The position numbers were made by a program, and so were the translations under genes. Of a stretch of 64,000 nt of DNA, positions 16,505 through 28,449 are shown one piece after another. Source of the DNA: Pseudonocardia oroxyli (GTDB lineage: Bacteria > Actinomycetota > Actinomycetes > Mycobacteriales > Pseudonocardiaceae). Positions within the stretch are counted from its first letter, which is position 1; the number at the start of each line of letters is the position of its first letter. Below the pieces are notes generated by a model. The model was not told the DNA's origin. It did no database searches and saw nothing but the letters and a program-made list of their open reading frames with translations. Where the stretch lies: NCBI RefSeq assembly GCF_900102195.1, contig NZ_FNBE01000008.1, forward strand, positions 186,001-250,000. Direction: 5' to 3'.

Positions 16505-16981
16505 CTACAGGTGAGTTTCCCCTGTTCGGACCTGCCGGGCGCGGACCCCGGCGTCGGAGCAGAACCCCGCGCCGGAGCGCTTGAAGCAGAGCAGCCCGAG
16601 CAGCCTCCCGTGCCCGTCGACGACGGCGAGCCTGCGCCGCCCGCTCGCGCGCAGCGCGTCCCGGGCGGCGAACAGGTCGGCGTCCGGGCCCACGGTCCGA
16701 CCCGCCAGCCCGCCGACGTGGCGGACCGGCGCGCCTGCGGGCCGCCCGGGCAGGTCCGCCCGTTCGACGACGGCGAGGAGCGTCCCGTCCTCGACGACCA
16801 GCAGGGCGTGCACGTGGTCGTCGGCGAACGCCGCCCGCGCCTGCCCGACGGTGGTGGCGGGCCCGCACGTCTTGGGTGCGTGGAGCATCGCCGCCGCCAC
16901 CGGGACCGGCTCGCCCCACGCGGGCAGCCTGCCGTAGGCGTGGTCGGTGACGAGCGCGCGAGACACGTCCCTAGGCCGCAT
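16505..16981 (-). CDS. CBS-domain pair protein
   Basis: A 158-residue protein with two CBS repeats (around VAAAMLHAPKTCGPATTVGQ and GLAGRTVGPDADLFAARDAL, each followed by a VVxDG strand: LLVVEDGTLLAVV and LAVVDGHGRLLGL). CBS pairs bind adenine nucleotides and sense energy state. Its start overlaps the end of the ferredoxin reductase gene by 11 bases. It is therefore the last gene of the molybdopterin oxidoreductase operon and may regulate or bind one of those enzymes. That role is inference. Confidence 0.8.
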   Translation of the reverse strand: MRPRDVSRALVTDHAYGRLPAWGEPVPVAAAMLHAPKTCGPATTVGQARAAFADDHVHALLVVEDGTLLAVVERADLPGRPAGAPVRHVGGLAGRTVGPDADLFAARDALRASGRRRLAVVDGHGRLLGLLCFKRSGAGFCSDAGVRARQVRTGETHL

Positions 16982-17933
16982 CGCTCGAGTGTCCCGGAAC
17001 GACGGGCAGATCGGGGCGGACGAGCGGCACGAGATTGTTGACCGCCAGCGCGGCCTCCCCGAACCCGACCGAGATCAGCTTGACCTTGCCCTCGAAGTCC
17101 GTGACGTCGCCTGCCGCGAACACCCGCGGCAGGTTGGTCCGCATGGACCGGTCGACGGCCACGGCCCGCCTGCCGAGCTCGATCCCCCAGGAGGACAGGG
17201 CCGCGAGGTCGGCCTTGAACCCCAGCGCGGCGACGATCTCGTCCACCGCGAGCGTCTCGACGCCTGCGGGTCCCTCGACGTCGACCTCCGCGACCCGGTC
17301 GGGGCCGCGGACGTCGAGCACCTCGTACGGGGTGAGGATCCGCACCGACGAGGCCTCCAGCTCCTTCACGCTGCGCTCGTGCGCCCGGAAGGCGGTGCGC
17401 CGGTGGACGAGGGTGACCGAGGCGGCGATCGGCGCCAGGCACAGCGCCCAGTCGACCGCGGAGTCGCCGCCGCCGACGATCAGCACGTGCCGGTCGGCGA
17501 GCTCCGCGGGCCGGGGCACCGCGTAGCGCAGGCCCCGGCCCGCGAAGTCGCCCCCCGCGGGGAGCGGACGCGGAGTGAACCGGCCCATGCCGCCGGTCAC
17601 CAGCAGCGCGCCGGCCTCGATCCGGGCGCCGCGGTCGGTCTCGAGCACCACCCCGTCGGGCCCGTGCTCGAGCCCGACGGCGTGATGGCCCAGCAGGTAG
17701 GTCGGGTCGGCGGTGGCGGCCTGGTCGACCAGCGAGTCGACCAGGTCCTGGGCGCGGACCCGGGGGAAGCCCGCGACGTCGAACACGGGCTTCTCCGGGT
17801 AGAGCACCGACATCTGCCCGCCGAGCTGGTCCAGCGCGTCCACCACGGCCACCGAGAGCCCGCGGAACCCGGCGTAGTAGGTGGCGTAGAGGCCCGCCGG
17901 ACCCGCCCCGACGACGGCCAGGTCGACCTTCAT
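16971..17933 (-). CDS. Ferredoxin-NADP reductase (thioredoxin-reductase-like type)
   Basis: A 320-residue FAD/NAD(P)-binding protein. The FAD motif is [16 protein letters not shown] at the N-terminus, the NAD(P) motif is [14 protein letters not shown] in the middle, and the second FAD contact is [13 protein letters not shown] near the C-terminus. There is no CxxC disulfide as in thioredoxin reductases, which points to the TrxR-like ferredoxin-NADP reductases. The ATG overlaps the stop of the ferredoxin gene by 4 bases, a direct hint at its partner. It should pass electrons between NADPH and the adjacent ferredoxin. Confidence 0.88.
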   Translation of the reverse strand: MKVDLAVVGAGPAGLYATYYAGFRGLSVAVVDALDQLGGQMSVLYPEKPVFDVAGFPRVRAQDLVDSLVDQAATADPTYLLGHHAVGLEHGPDGVVLETDRGARIEAGALLVTGGMGRFTPRPLPAGGDFAGRGLRYAVPRPAELADRHVLIVGGGDSAVDWALCLAPIAASVTLVHRRTAFRAHERSVKELEASSVRILTPYEVLDVRGPDRVAEVDVEGPAGVETLAVDEIVAALGFKADLAALSSWGIELGRRAVAVDRSMRTNLPRVFAAGDVTDFEGKVKLISVGFGEAALAVNNLVPLVRPDLPVVPGHSSDAA

Positions 17934-18241
17934 CGCGGCCTCCGCTGCGCCACCAGGAGATGGTCGGGCACCGGGTCGGCGTCCTCGCCCCCGCCGGACA
18001 GCCCGTTCGACCGGACGGTGACGGCGTTGGCCTCGACGAACGCCGCCTGCTCGGCGGGCACCTTGTACTCCCAGTGGATCGCGTCGCTGGGGCAGGCGGG
18101 CATGCACTTGCCGCAGTCGACGCACTCGTCGGGGTGGATGTACATCATCCGGTCGCCCGGGTAGATGCAGTCCACCGGGCACTCCTCCATGCAGGAGCGG
18201 TCCTGGACGTCGATGCAGGCCTCGGTGACGACGTAGGCCAT
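17930..18241 (-). CDS. fdxA: Seven-iron ferredoxin (FdxA type)
   Basis: A 103-residue ferredoxin with the N-terminal cluster ligands C9, C17, C21, C25 and the second set in [12 protein letters not shown]. This matches actinobacterial [3Fe-4S][4Fe-4S] ferredoxins such as FdxA, with the usual [10 protein letters not shown] stretch. The last 30 residues are a variable tail. It lies one base after the molybdopterin oxidoreductase stop and overlaps the reductase start, so it likely shuttles electrons between the two enzymes. Confidence 0.92.
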   Translation of the reverse strand: MAYVVTEACIDVQDRSCMEECPVDCIYPGDRMMYIHPDECVDCGKCMPACPSDAIHWEYKVPAEQAAFVEANAVTVRSNGLSGGGEDADPVPDHLLVAQRRPR

Positions 18242-18242
18242 G

Positions 18243-20375
18243 TCAGGCGATCTCCACGTCGACGAGGGTGTCCGAGAACGTGGGCGCGTTGCCCAGGTCC
18301 CCGAACACGGTCGGGTTGACGGTCGCGAGCGTCGCGGAGGCCTTGGAGTTCTTCCGCCAGCCGCCCATCGGGCTCACGACGACCCCGCGCGGCACCGTGT
18401 CCTGCACGGTGGCGACCACGGTGAACGTGCCGCGGTCGTTGAACACCCTGACCGGGGCTCCCTCTTCGATGCCGCGGGAGGCGGCGTCGTCGGGGTGGAT
18501 GACGAGGCTGTGCTCGCTCGCCACCTGGCGGTGGAAGTCGTGGTTGCCGAAGCTGGAGTTCAGGAACGCGTGCGACTTCGGGGTCAGCAGGTTGAGCGGG
18601 TAGCGCGCGGCGAGCTCGGGGTTCGTGGCGGCGGACTCGCGGGGCGCGATGTAGTGCGGCAGCGGGTCCACGGGCTGGCCGGGCTGGTGGTCGTTGGAGC
18701 CCTGGCGGAACAGCGGGACCACGAAGTTGCCGCCCGCCGCGGCGGCGGACACGAACTCCGCCTTGCCCGACGGCGTCGGGAAGTTCCCCTCCGCGTGCGG
18801 GGCGTACTCGTCGGGGCCGGGGACGGTGAGCCGCTGCCAGCCCTTCTCCTTCAGCGACTCGACGGTGATCCCCTCCATGTTCGGGTGGGACCAGTCGAAC
18901 GCCTCGGCGATCATCTCCTCGTCGGTGCGCTGGAAGACGGGGTCGTCGAAGCCCATCGCGGCGGCCAGCCTGCGGAACAGCTCGGTGTTGGGCACGGCCT
19001 CGCCGAGCGCCTCGATCGCCTGGTGGTTGTAGGTGATGTAGAGGTGCCCCCAGCTGAACATGATGTCCGACTGCTCGAGCTGGGTGGTGGCGGGCAGGAC
19101 GATGTCGGCGTAGTCCGCGGTGTCGGTCATGAACTGCTCGGACACCACCGTGAACAGGTCCTCGCGCTTGAGTCCCTCGATGAGCCGGTCCTGGTCGGGG
19201 GTGGTGACGACCGGGTTGGAGTTGTAGACCATCAGCGCCTTGAGCGGCGGGCCCTCCGGGAGGTCACCGGCCAGCGCGGCGCCGAGGGTGTACTGGTTGA
19301 TCACCCGCGTGCCGGGGGTCAGCATCTCCGGGTGCATGAACGCACCCCAGTTCACCGGGAAGGCCCAGAGCGGGAGCTGCAGGATCCCGCCGCCCGGCTT
19401 GCGCCAGGCGCCGACCAGGCCCGGCAGGCAGGACAGGGCGCGGACGGTCTGTCCGCCGCCGGCGTGCCGCTCGACGGCGACCCCGATCCGGATGACCGAC
19501 GGCTGCGCGGTCGCGTACTCGCGGGCCAGCGTGCGGATCGTCTCGGCGGGCACGCCGGTCTCGGTCTCCGCCCACTCCGGGGTGTAGCGCTCGACCCGCT
19601 CCGCGAACTCGGGGAAACCGACGGTGTACCGGTCGATGTAGTCCTGGTCGGTGAGCCCCTCGGCGATGATCACGTGCGCCATGGACAGCGCCAGCGCGCC
19701 GTCGGTGCCGGGGCGGATCGCGATGTGCTGGTCCGCGGCGGCCGCGGTGCGCGAGCGGATCGGGTCGACGACGACGACCTTCGCGCCGTTCTTCCGCGCC
19801 TTGGCGATGTAGGGCCACAGGTGCAGGTTGGTGCTCATGATGTTGCAGGCCCACACCAGGATGAACTTCGAGTGGACCAGGCTCTCCGGGTCCACTCCCG
19901 CGGTGTCGCCGATGGTCATGGCGTAGGCGGTGCAGGAGCCGGAGTCGCAGTAGGTGCGTTCGGCGACCGTGGCGCCGAGCTTGGCGAAGAAGGGGTCGCC
20001 GACGTTGAGGCCGTTGAGGATGCCCTGGGTGCCGAGGTAGCTGACCGGCATGATCGCCTCGGGCCCGTGCTCGGCCGCGATGGCGGTGAACTTCTCGGCG
20101 ATCTCGGCGACCGCCGCCTCCCAGGTGATGCGCTCGAAGCGACCGCTGCCCTTGGGCCCGGTGCGGCGCAGCGGGAACAGCACGCGCCCGGGGTCGTAGA
20201 CGCGGTCCAGGTAGTTGTTGACCTTCACGCAGAGCCCGCCGTTGGTGTACGGGTGGTCCGGGTCGCCCGCGACGTTCACCGCCCGCCCGTTCTCGTCGAC
20301 GTTCACGAGCATGGCGCAGGTGTCCGGGCAGTCCTGGGGACAGGCGGCCCGGACCGTGGTGGTGGCGGCGGTCAT
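18243..20375 (-). CDS. Molybdopterin oxidoreductase (DMSO reductase superfamily)
   Basis: A 710-residue catalytic subunit. An N-terminal [4Fe-4S] motif is visible (CPQDCPDTC plus GGLCVK), followed by the molybdopterin-guanine-dinucleotide domains ([41 protein letters not shown]) and the C-terminal dinucleotide-binding domain ([14 protein letters not shown]). The family moves oxygen atoms or hydride at a Mo site; this member's substrate is not evident. No twin-arginine signal is seen, so it is probably cytoplasmic. It heads a four-gene operon with ferredoxin, ferredoxin reductase and a CBS protein. Confidence 0.88.
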   Translation of the reverse strand: MTAATTTVRAACPQDCPDTCAMLVNVDENGRAVNVAGDPDHPYTNGGLCVKVNNYLDRVYDPGRVLFPLRRTGPKGSGRFERITWEAAVAEIAEKFTAIAAEHGPEAIMPVSYLGTQGILNGLNVGDPFFAKLGATVAERTYCDSGSCTAYAMTIGDTAGVDPESLVHSKFILVWACNIMSTNLHLWPYIAKARKNGAKVVVVDPIRSRTAAAADQHIAIRPGTDGALALSMAHVIIAEGLTDQDYIDRYTVGFPEFAERVERYTPEWAETETGVPAETIRTLAREYATAQPSVIRIGVAVERHAGGGQTVRALSCLPGLVGAWRKPGGGILQLPLWAFPVNWGAFMHPEMLTPGTRVINQYTLGAALAGDLPEGPPLKALMVYNSNPVVTTPDQDRLIEGLKREDLFTVVSEQFMTDTADYADIVLPATTQLEQSDIMFSWGHLYITYNHQAIEALGEAVPNTELFRRLAAAMGFDDPVFQRTDEEMIAEAFDWSHPNMEGITVESLKEKGWQRLTVPGPDEYAPHAEGNFPTPSGKAEFVSAAAAGGNFVVPLFRQGSNDHQPGQPVDPLPHYIAPRESAATNPELAARYPLNLLTPKSHAFLNSSFGNHDFHRQVASEHSLVIHPDDAASRGIEEGAPVRVFNDRGTFTVVATVQDTVPRGVVVSPMGGWRKNSKASATLATVNPTVFGDLGNAPTFSDTLVDVEIA

Positions 20376-20509
20376 GGGGAACTCCTCCGTGGTGGGGCGG
20401 CGTCAGGGGTCGATCCTGGCGGAGGAGGTGCGCCGCGGGCTTGGCGCAGCGGTCAGAGTTCTTGGCGTTGCGTGCACGGGTCCGTCCCCGGGGCGGCCGC
20501 CGCCTGACA

Positions 20510-20550
20510 CGACGCGGCCCCCGGGAGCACCGCTCCCGGGGGCCGCGTCG
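20510..20550 (-). terminator. Hairpin terminator after katG
   Basis: A perfect 18-bp stem (20510-20527 with 20533-20550) and 5-base loop, starting 10 bases after the katG stop. It also separates katG from the oxidoreductase operon promoter region. The rest of 20376-20509 shows nothing I can name. Confidence 0.75.
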
Positions 20551-20559
20551 GTCGGACGA

Positions 20560-23188
<2,629 letters not shown>

Positions 23189-23208
23189 CCGCCCACCCTG
23201 GCGGAAGA

Positions 23209-23220
23209 ACTGGAACCAGT
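23209..23220. promoter_or_regulatory. Candidate FurA operator
   Basis: ACTGG-AA-CCAGT forms a 5-bp-armed inverted repeat 20 bases upstream of furA, overlapping TTGACT read toward furA, which could be a -35 box. Autoregulation of furA is known in related bacteria; the exact site is inferred. Confidence 0.4.
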
Positions 23221-23255
23221 CAAGAAAGCGTCTCAGTACGAGACGCCCCGTTCGA

Positions 23256-24071
23256 TCAGTCGAACAGGTCCGGGTCCGTGCGGACGATCTCGTCCCACAG
23301 CGGCTGGAAGGCGAACCAGCCCGAGTAGTGCCCGCCCGTCTGCTCGCGGGTGAAGCGGGCGTTCTCCGGGTCGATCAGGTGCGGCGTGCCCGCGGCCTCG
23401 GCCAAGAGCTGGGCCTGGCAGTTGCGCTCGGTGGAGATGAACCACCACGCCGCCTCGGCGACGGTGTGCCCGACGGCGAAGATCCCGTGGTTGCGGTGGA
23501 AGCACATCGCGTTCCGGCCGAGGCCCGCGGCGAGCAGGCGCCCCGCCTCCGCGTCGACCACGACCGCGCCGCCGCCCTCGGTCACCACGGTGTGGTTCTC
23601 GTAGAGGGCGCACGCGTCCTGGGTGATCGGGTCCAGCACCCGGCCCAGGGAGGACCACGCCTTGCCGTAGACCGAGTGCGCGTGGGCCGCGGCCACGACG
23701 TCCGGACGCGCCTCGTGGACCGCGGAGTGGATCACGAAGCCCGCCCGGTTGACGGGCCTGGTCCCGTGCACCACTCGTCCGGAGTGGTCGACGCAGAGCA
23801 GGTCGGACACCCGGATGTGGCGGAAGGACATGCCGAACGGGTTGACCCAGAACAGGTCCGGGTCCTCCGGGTCGCGCACCGTGATGTGGCCCGCGACCCC
23901 CTCGCCGAACCCGAACCGGCCGAAGATGCGGAAGGCGCCCGCGAGCTGCTGCTTGCGGTGCTCGCGCTCCTGCTCGGCGGTCGCGAACACCGGAGGCTGG
24001 GGCAGGGCGATGCCCTCCTGGTCCGGCTCGAAGGCGGTCATGTCGGTCTGGGGCGTCGTCGGCGCAGCCAT
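23256..24071 (-). CDS. Class II aldolase/adducin family protein
   Basis: A 271-residue protein of the class II aldolase/adducin fold. The zinc-binding His pattern is seen in AAAHAHSVYGKAW and HRNHGIFAVG, with ITVRDPEDPDLFWVNPFG upstream as in fuculose-phosphate aldolase relatives. Members cleave or epimerise sugar phosphates; many actinobacterial copies are of unknown substrate. ATG 24071 is chosen since homology-like sequence begins soon after; the longer frame is upstream noise. It lies beyond the furA promoter on the same strand. Confidence 0.85.
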   Translation of the reverse strand: MAAPTTPQTDMTAFEPDQEGIALPQPPVFATAEQEREHRKQQLAGAFRIFGRFGFGEGVAGHITVRDPEDPDLFWVNPFGMSFRHIRVSDLLCVDHSGRVVHGTRPVNRAGFVIHSAVHEARPDVVAAAHAHSVYGKAWSSLGRVLDPITQDACALYENHTVVTEGGGAVVVDAEAGRLLAAGLGRNAMCFHRNHGIFAVGHTVAEAAWWFISTERNCQAQLLAEAAGTPHLIDPENARFTREQTGGHYSGWFAFQPLWDEIVRTDPDLFD

Positions 24072-24225
24072 GGTTCGACGGTGCGCCGTCGCGGCGGCGC
24101 CGTCAACCGGGACCGACCGGCGCAGCCCCACCGCCTCTCGTCGCTCGGACGGGCGAACGTCACAACTCGGACACAACGGGCTGTGACGATCGGGGCCCCA
24201 CGAGGCAGGGAGGGCGAGGAGAACC

Positions 24226-25137
24226 ATGGCGGTGGTGGCGACGAGCGGACCCCGGGCACTGCTCCGGCGATGGCACCGGCGGCGGCCGGAACCGTCGATG
24301 CTGGACCTGATCCAGGGGCACCGCATCGCGGCGGCGATTCACGTCGCGGCCCGTCTCGGCATCGCGGACGTGCTGGCCGCGGGCCCGCGCACGCCGGGGG
24401 AGATCGCGCTGCGGGTGGACGCGGACCCGGACGGCGTGCGCAGGCTGCTGCGCGCGCTCGCCGCGGCCGAGATCTTCGCGGTCCGACCGGACGGGCGCTA
24501 CGAGCTGACCCCGCCGGCGGACACGCTGCGTGCCGATCACCCGGAGTCGCTGCGCCCGGCGGCCCTGTTCTGGGGCGGCCCGCCGCAGTGGGAGAACTGG
24601 GGCACGCTGCTGGACGTCGTGCGCGAGGGCGCCCCCGTGCTCCCGGCGCCGCAGGGCGGGGACGAGCCCGTCGGGCCGCCGGAGCCGGTCGTGGCCGCCT
24701 ACGACTTCACCGGGACCGGCACGGTGGTGGAGGTCGGCGGCCGCGGCGAGCTGCTCGCCGCCGTGCTCCGGGCCGCGCCGCACGCCCGCGGCACGCTGCA
24801 CGACCCGGCCGAGGGACCGCTGCCCGCGGACGCGGACTGCTACCTGCTGAAGAACGTCCTGCACGACCACCCCGAGGCGCCCGCGCTGCGGATCCTGCGC
24901 GGCGTCCGGGAGGCGATCGCGCCCCACGGGCGGCTGCTGGTCGTCGAGGCGGTGCTCCCGGAGGGCAACACCCCGCACCCGGCGAAGATGACCGACCTGG
25001 AGAAGCTGCTGACCGTGGGCGGGCGCGAGCGCACCGAACGGGACCATCGCGCCCTGCTCGCCCAGGCGGGCTTCGAGCTGGCCCGGATCATCCCCACCGC
25101 CTCCCCGCTGTCGATCCTCGTGGCCCTGCCGGCCTAA
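24226..25137 (+). CDS. SAM-dependent O-methyltransferase family protein
   Basis: A 303-residue protein with the dimerisation/winged-helix domain of plant-type O-methyltransferases (LDLIQGHRIAAAIHVAARLGIADVL split over residues 26-50) and a C-terminal methyltransferase domain. The SAM loop is VVEVGGRGELLAAVL, more divergent than the usual GGGxG, and the catalytic His region is LLKNVLHDHPE. Actinobacterial members methylate polyketides or phenazines, but no biosynthetic neighbours are present. Its TAA overlaps the stop of the convergent deaminase gene. Confidence 0.8.
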   Translation: MAVVATSGPRALLRRWHRRRPEPSMLDLIQGHRIAAAIHVAARLGIADVLAAGPRTPGEIALRVDADPDGVRRLLRALAAAEIFAVRPDGRYELTPPADTLRADHPESLRPAALFWGGPPQWENWGTLLDVVREGAPVLPAPQGGDEPVGPPEPVVAAYDFTGTGTVVEVGGRGELLAAVLRAAPHARGTLHDPAEGPLPADADCYLLKNVLHDHPEAPALRILRGVREAIAPHGRLLVVEAVLPEGNTPHPAKMTDLEKLLTVGGRERTERDHRALLAQAGFELARIIPTASPLSILVALPA

Positions 25138-26039
25138 CGCAGCGCAGCCCGCAGGGAGGCCAGGGCGAGGCCCTCCAGCTCGCCGTCCGAGGCCCCGTAC
25201 ACGTCTCTGACCAGCGCGTACTCGTCGACGAGGGAGTGCCCGGTGACGTCCGGGACGTCGGTGTTGAGGGTGACGACGAGCCCGGCCTCGATCATCCGGG
25301 GCAGCGGGTGCGCGCCGGAGGGGACCAGGCCCAGGGCGGTGTTGGACGACGGGCACACCTCCAGCGGGACCCGCCGGTCGCGCAGCTCCGCGACGAGCTC
25401 GCGGTCCTCGAGCACCCGCAGGCCGTGCCCGATCCGCACCGCACGGCCGGGCCCGAGCGCCTCCCGCACGCTCTCGGGCCCCGCCGTCTCGCCCGCGTGG
25501 TGGACCATCGTGATGCCGCTGCCGGCGATCACGCCCGCGAACGGCGCCAGCGGATGGGCCTCGTCCCCCGCCAGCCCAACGGCGCGGACCTCGGGCCGGG
25601 ACCCGGCCAGGGCCACGGTGCGGGCGAAGCGGGCGACCGACCGCCGTCGGGAGTGGTCGAGGATCACCGCGAACGTCGTCCCGGTGCGGGCGGCGGCCTC
25701 GCGGAGGCCGGTGAGCAGCGCGTCGAGCGGCATCTCGGGCTCGCCCAGGCGCTCGCCGTGCGAGGCCGCCGTGAAGGTGACGTCGACGTGCACGGTGCCC
25801 TGCGCCGCCTCGTCCTCGATCAGCTCGCGTCCGATCCGGGTGAAGTCCGCGGGTTCGCGCAGGCAGGCGCGGGTCCGTGCGTTGTGGTCGGCGAAGTCCC
25901 GGAACCCGGTGAACGCGCGTCGGCGTGGCCCGAGCTCCAGCCCGTGCCGGGCGGCGAACTCGGCCAGCGTCGCGGGCCGGACCGTGCTCTCCGCGTGCAC
26001 GTGCAGGTGGGCCTTGGGGAGGAGCCGCAGATCGAGCAC
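25134..26039 (-). CDS. Adenosine deaminase-family protein
   Basis: A 301-residue metal hydrolase. The metal motif is PKAHLHVHAE at the N-terminus. VDVTFTA, DEAH and MVHHAGE carry further active-site residues, and VRIGHGLRV, CPSSN and LNTDVPDVTG close the barrel as in adenosine deaminases. The family hydrolyses adenine nucleosides or bases; related clades act on other purine-like compounds, so the substrate is open. GTG 26039 is the start closest to the HxH motif. It overlaps the stop of the O-methyltransferase gene. Confidence 0.82.
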   Translation of the reverse strand: MLDLRLLPKAHLHVHAESTVRPATLAEFAARHGLELGPRRRAFTGFRDFADHNARTRACLREPADFTRIGRELIEDEAAQGTVHVDVTFTAASHGERLGEPEMPLDALLTGLREAAARTGTTFAVILDHSRRRSVARFARTVALAGSRPEVRAVGLAGDEAHPLAPFAGVIAGSGITMVHHAGETAGPESVREALGPGRAVRIGHGLRVLEDRELVAELRDRRVPLEVCPSSNTALGLVPSGAHPLPRMIEAGLVVTLNTDVPDVTGHSLVDEYALVRDVYGASDGELEGLALASLRAALR

Positions 26040-26064
26040 GGGGCCATCGTGCAACGATCGACCG

Positions 26065-26289
26065 ATGTCGCGCCCGCCCATTCTGGACGTCCCGATCGCC
26101 GAGGAACCCATCCGTCTCGGCCAGTTCCTGAAGCTCTCGGGGCTGGCCGAGGACGGCGTGCACGCCCGCGAGCTGGTCGAGGCCGGTGAGGTCGAGGTCG
26201 ACGGCAGGCCCGAGACCCGCCGCGGCGCGCAGCTGCGGCGCGGCCAGGTGGTCGCGGTGCAGGGCCGTCGGGCCCGCCCGACGGCCTGA
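26065..26289 (+). CDS. S4-domain RNA-binding protein
   Basis: A 74-residue protein made almost wholly of one S4 domain (RLGQFLKLSGLAEDGVHAREL, then VEVDGRPETRRGAQLRRGQVV). Stand-alone S4 proteins of this size (YbcJ/RlbA type) bind structured RNA, possibly rRNA or tRNA. It diverges from the deaminase gene by 25 bases and abuts the stop of the convergent acyltransferase. Confidence 0.85.
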   Translation: MSRPPILDVPIAEEPIRLGQFLKLSGLAEDGVHARELVEAGEVEVDGRPETRRGAQLRRGQVVAVQGRRARPTA

Positions 26290-28362
26290 TCAGACCCCGA
26301 GGACGCGGTCGAAGTCCTCGCCGACGACCGGGGCCAGGGACGTCATGTACGTGGCGGTGATGTGGTTGAAGTCCAGGTACATCAGCACGTTGCCGGCCTC
26401 CACCGGACAGGTCTGCGGGCCGCAGAAGTAGTCCGTGTAGTCCAGGAAGGACACGTTCGGCGGGAGGTCCGGGATCGCCTCCCACGGCGGCACGGGCGCG
26501 TAGAGCTGCGCGCGCTCCAGGCTGCACAGGTCCGACCCGCGGCCCGCCTGCTGCAGACAGTCCGCAGGCCGGAACTCGGGGGCGAAGCGCGGGTTGTCCC
26601 GCAGCGCGACGACCCGGATGCCCTGGGCGTCGAGCTCGCGCCAGCGGTCCACGAACCCGGGCGGGGTGACCTCGGTCAGTCCGACCTGGACGTCCCGGCT
26701 CGCGAGCGTGACCACGACGTTCGGGTGCAGGTCGGCGATCTCGCCCGCGGCGGCGTCGTTGAAGTTCAGGCACACCGGGTCGTCCGGGTAGACCTCCGAC
26801 GCGGTGGAGAAGGGGCAGGCGCCGTGGATGATCGCGGTGAGCTCGACGTTGCGGGCGTGCGCCCACGGGACCATCGCGGCGGTGAACTGCTGGGCGTGCG
26901 AGTCCCCGACCACGACGACCCGTTCGACGGGCGGCACGGCCGGGTCCAGCGGCGGCAGGGTGCAGGCGGCGTTCTCCGGCAGCCGGGACATCGGCACGCA
27001 GTTCCAGTACTCGATGCGCGACCAGTCGTCCTGGGCGGTGACCAGCGGCGGGATCAGCGGGGCCTGCGCCACGGCCGGGCCGCCCCGCATCGCCAGGGCA
27101 CCGGGGTGCGACTCGTCCCCGACCACCGCGACCGAGCTCGAACGCGCGGTGGTCTCCCACTGCCAGGCGCCCGCCGCGAGCAGCACCACGACGAGCCCGG
27201 CGGCGGCGCCGCGGTACCGGGCCCGGTCCGAGACGGACGCCCGGCGGATCGGCTCCTCGACGAGGTGGTGGGTGAGCACGGCCAGCACGAACGCCAGCGC
27301 GATGATCGCCAGCCCGCCGCGCAGGCCGACCGCCTCCTGGTCCCGGGTGACCAGGAACAGGATCAGCAGCGGCCAGTGCCACAGGTAGAGGGCGTAGCTG
27401 ACGTCCCCCACGTACTTCAGCGGGCGGGAGGACAGGATGCGGTCGGCGCCCGCCCGGCTGCCGGTCGCGCCCGCGATCAGGACGAGGCAGGCGGCCCCGG
27501 TCGGCCAGAGCGCGGCGAAGCCGGGGAACACGGCGTCGACCTGCAGGACGGCGCCGCAGGCGATCAGCCCGACGACACCGACCCAGCCGAGCAGCAGGCG
27601 GGTGCGCGCCGACAGGACGATCGAGTCGATGGTGAGCGCCAGCAGCCCGCCGAGCGCGAACTCCCAGACCCGGGTCAGCGAGTGGAAGTAGGCCAGCGGC
27701 TGGTCGGTGAGGGTGAGCATCACCGAGTAGCTCAAGGACGCGAGGAACAGCCCGCCGAGGGCGAGGAGCAGGTAGGCGCGCAGGCGCTCGCGCGCGGAGG
27801 CGGAGTTCGCGGAGCCGACCATGAGGCGGTTCGCGGCCATCAGCGCCACGAGCGCCACCAGCAGCGGCCACACGATGTAGAACTGCACCTGGATGGACAG
27901 CGACCAGAAGTGCTGCACCAGGCTCTGCGTGTTGTGCTGCGCGGCATAGTCGACGGAGTCCGCGGCGAGCCGCCAGTTCTCCAGGAAGAGCGCGGAGGAG
28001 AACACCTCGTTGAGGGTCTGCTGCCAGCGCGCCTCGGGCAGCAGCAGCCACCCGGCGGCGACGGCGCCCAGCAGCACCGTGAACGCGGCGGGCAGCAGCC
28101 GCGCCGCCTGCCTGGCCCACATCGGGCGGAAGCGCAGCGTGCCCCGGGCGGCGGCGCGGTGGAGCTGGCCGGTGATCAGGAACCCGGAGATCACGAAGAA
28201 GACGTCCACGCCGCCGGACACCCGGCCGAACCAGACGTGGTAGACGACGACCAGGACCACCGCGAGGGCCCGCAGGCCCTGGAGCTCGGGACGGAAGCGG
28301 CGGGTCCGCTGCTGCAGGGCGCCTGTCGTCTCGTCCGACGGACCCGGGTGGGCCTGGCTCAT
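26290..28362 (-). CDS. Acyltransferase 3 membrane protein with SGNH domain
   Basis: A 690-residue protein. The N-terminal 390 residues hold about ten membrane segments of the acyltransferase-3 family (RPELQGLRALAVVLVVVYHV, GVDVFFVISGFLITG, FWSLSIQVQFYIVWPLL, YVGDVSYALYLWHWP). The C-terminal 250 residues form an extracytoplasmic SGNH hydrolase-like domain (VVVVGDSHAQQF with catalytic Ser, and DFNHITATY with Asp-x-x-His-like end). Such fusions O-acetylate cell-wall or surface glycans (OafA type). The target glycan is unknown. Confidence 0.88.
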   Translation of the reverse strand: MSQAHPGPSDETTGALQQRTRRFRPELQGLRALAVVLVVVYHVWFGRVSGGVDVFFVISGFLITGQLHRAAARGTLRFRPMWARQAARLLPAAFTVLLGAVAAGWLLLPEARWQQTLNEVFSSALFLENWRLAADSVDYAAQHNTQSLVQHFWSLSIQVQFYIVWPLLVALVALMAANRLMVGSANSASARERLRAYLLLALGGLFLASLSYSVMLTLTDQPLAYFHSLTRVWEFALGGLLALTIDSIVLSARTRLLLGWVGVVGLIACGAVLQVDAVFPGFAALWPTGAACLVLIAGATGSRAGADRILSSRPLKYVGDVSYALYLWHWPLLILFLVTRDQEAVGLRGGLAIIALAFVLAVLTHHLVEEPIRRASVSDRARYRGAAAGLVVVLLAAGAWQWETTARSSSVAVVGDESHPGALAMRGGPAVAQAPLIPPLVTAQDDWSRIEYWNCVPMSRLPENAACTLPPLDPAVPPVERVVVVGDSHAQQFTAAMVPWAHARNVELTAIIHGACPFSTASEVYPDDPVCLNFNDAAAGEIADLHPNVVVTLASRDVQVGLTEVTPPGFVDRWRELDAQGIRVVALRDNPRFAPEFRPADCLQQAGRGSDLCSLERAQLYAPVPPWEAIPDLPPNVSFLDYTDYFCGPQTCPVEAGNVLMYLDFNHITATYMTSLAPVVGEDFDRVLGV

Positions 28363-28449
28363 CCGGGTCCTCTCGGTCGTGCCTGAGAGTCGATCGTAAA
28401 GGCGCCCACCTGTGCGCGCCCGACGGGCGGGGTCTCGCCGCTCCTCGAC

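Noticed and set aside
24266..26163. Long minus-strand frame over the O-methyltransferase gene
   Set aside because: It is a GC-skewed shadow of the plus-strand gene, rich in Arg/Ala/Gly with no domain. Similar long antisense frames over katG, the Mo oxidoreductase and the acyltransferase were dropped for the same reason.
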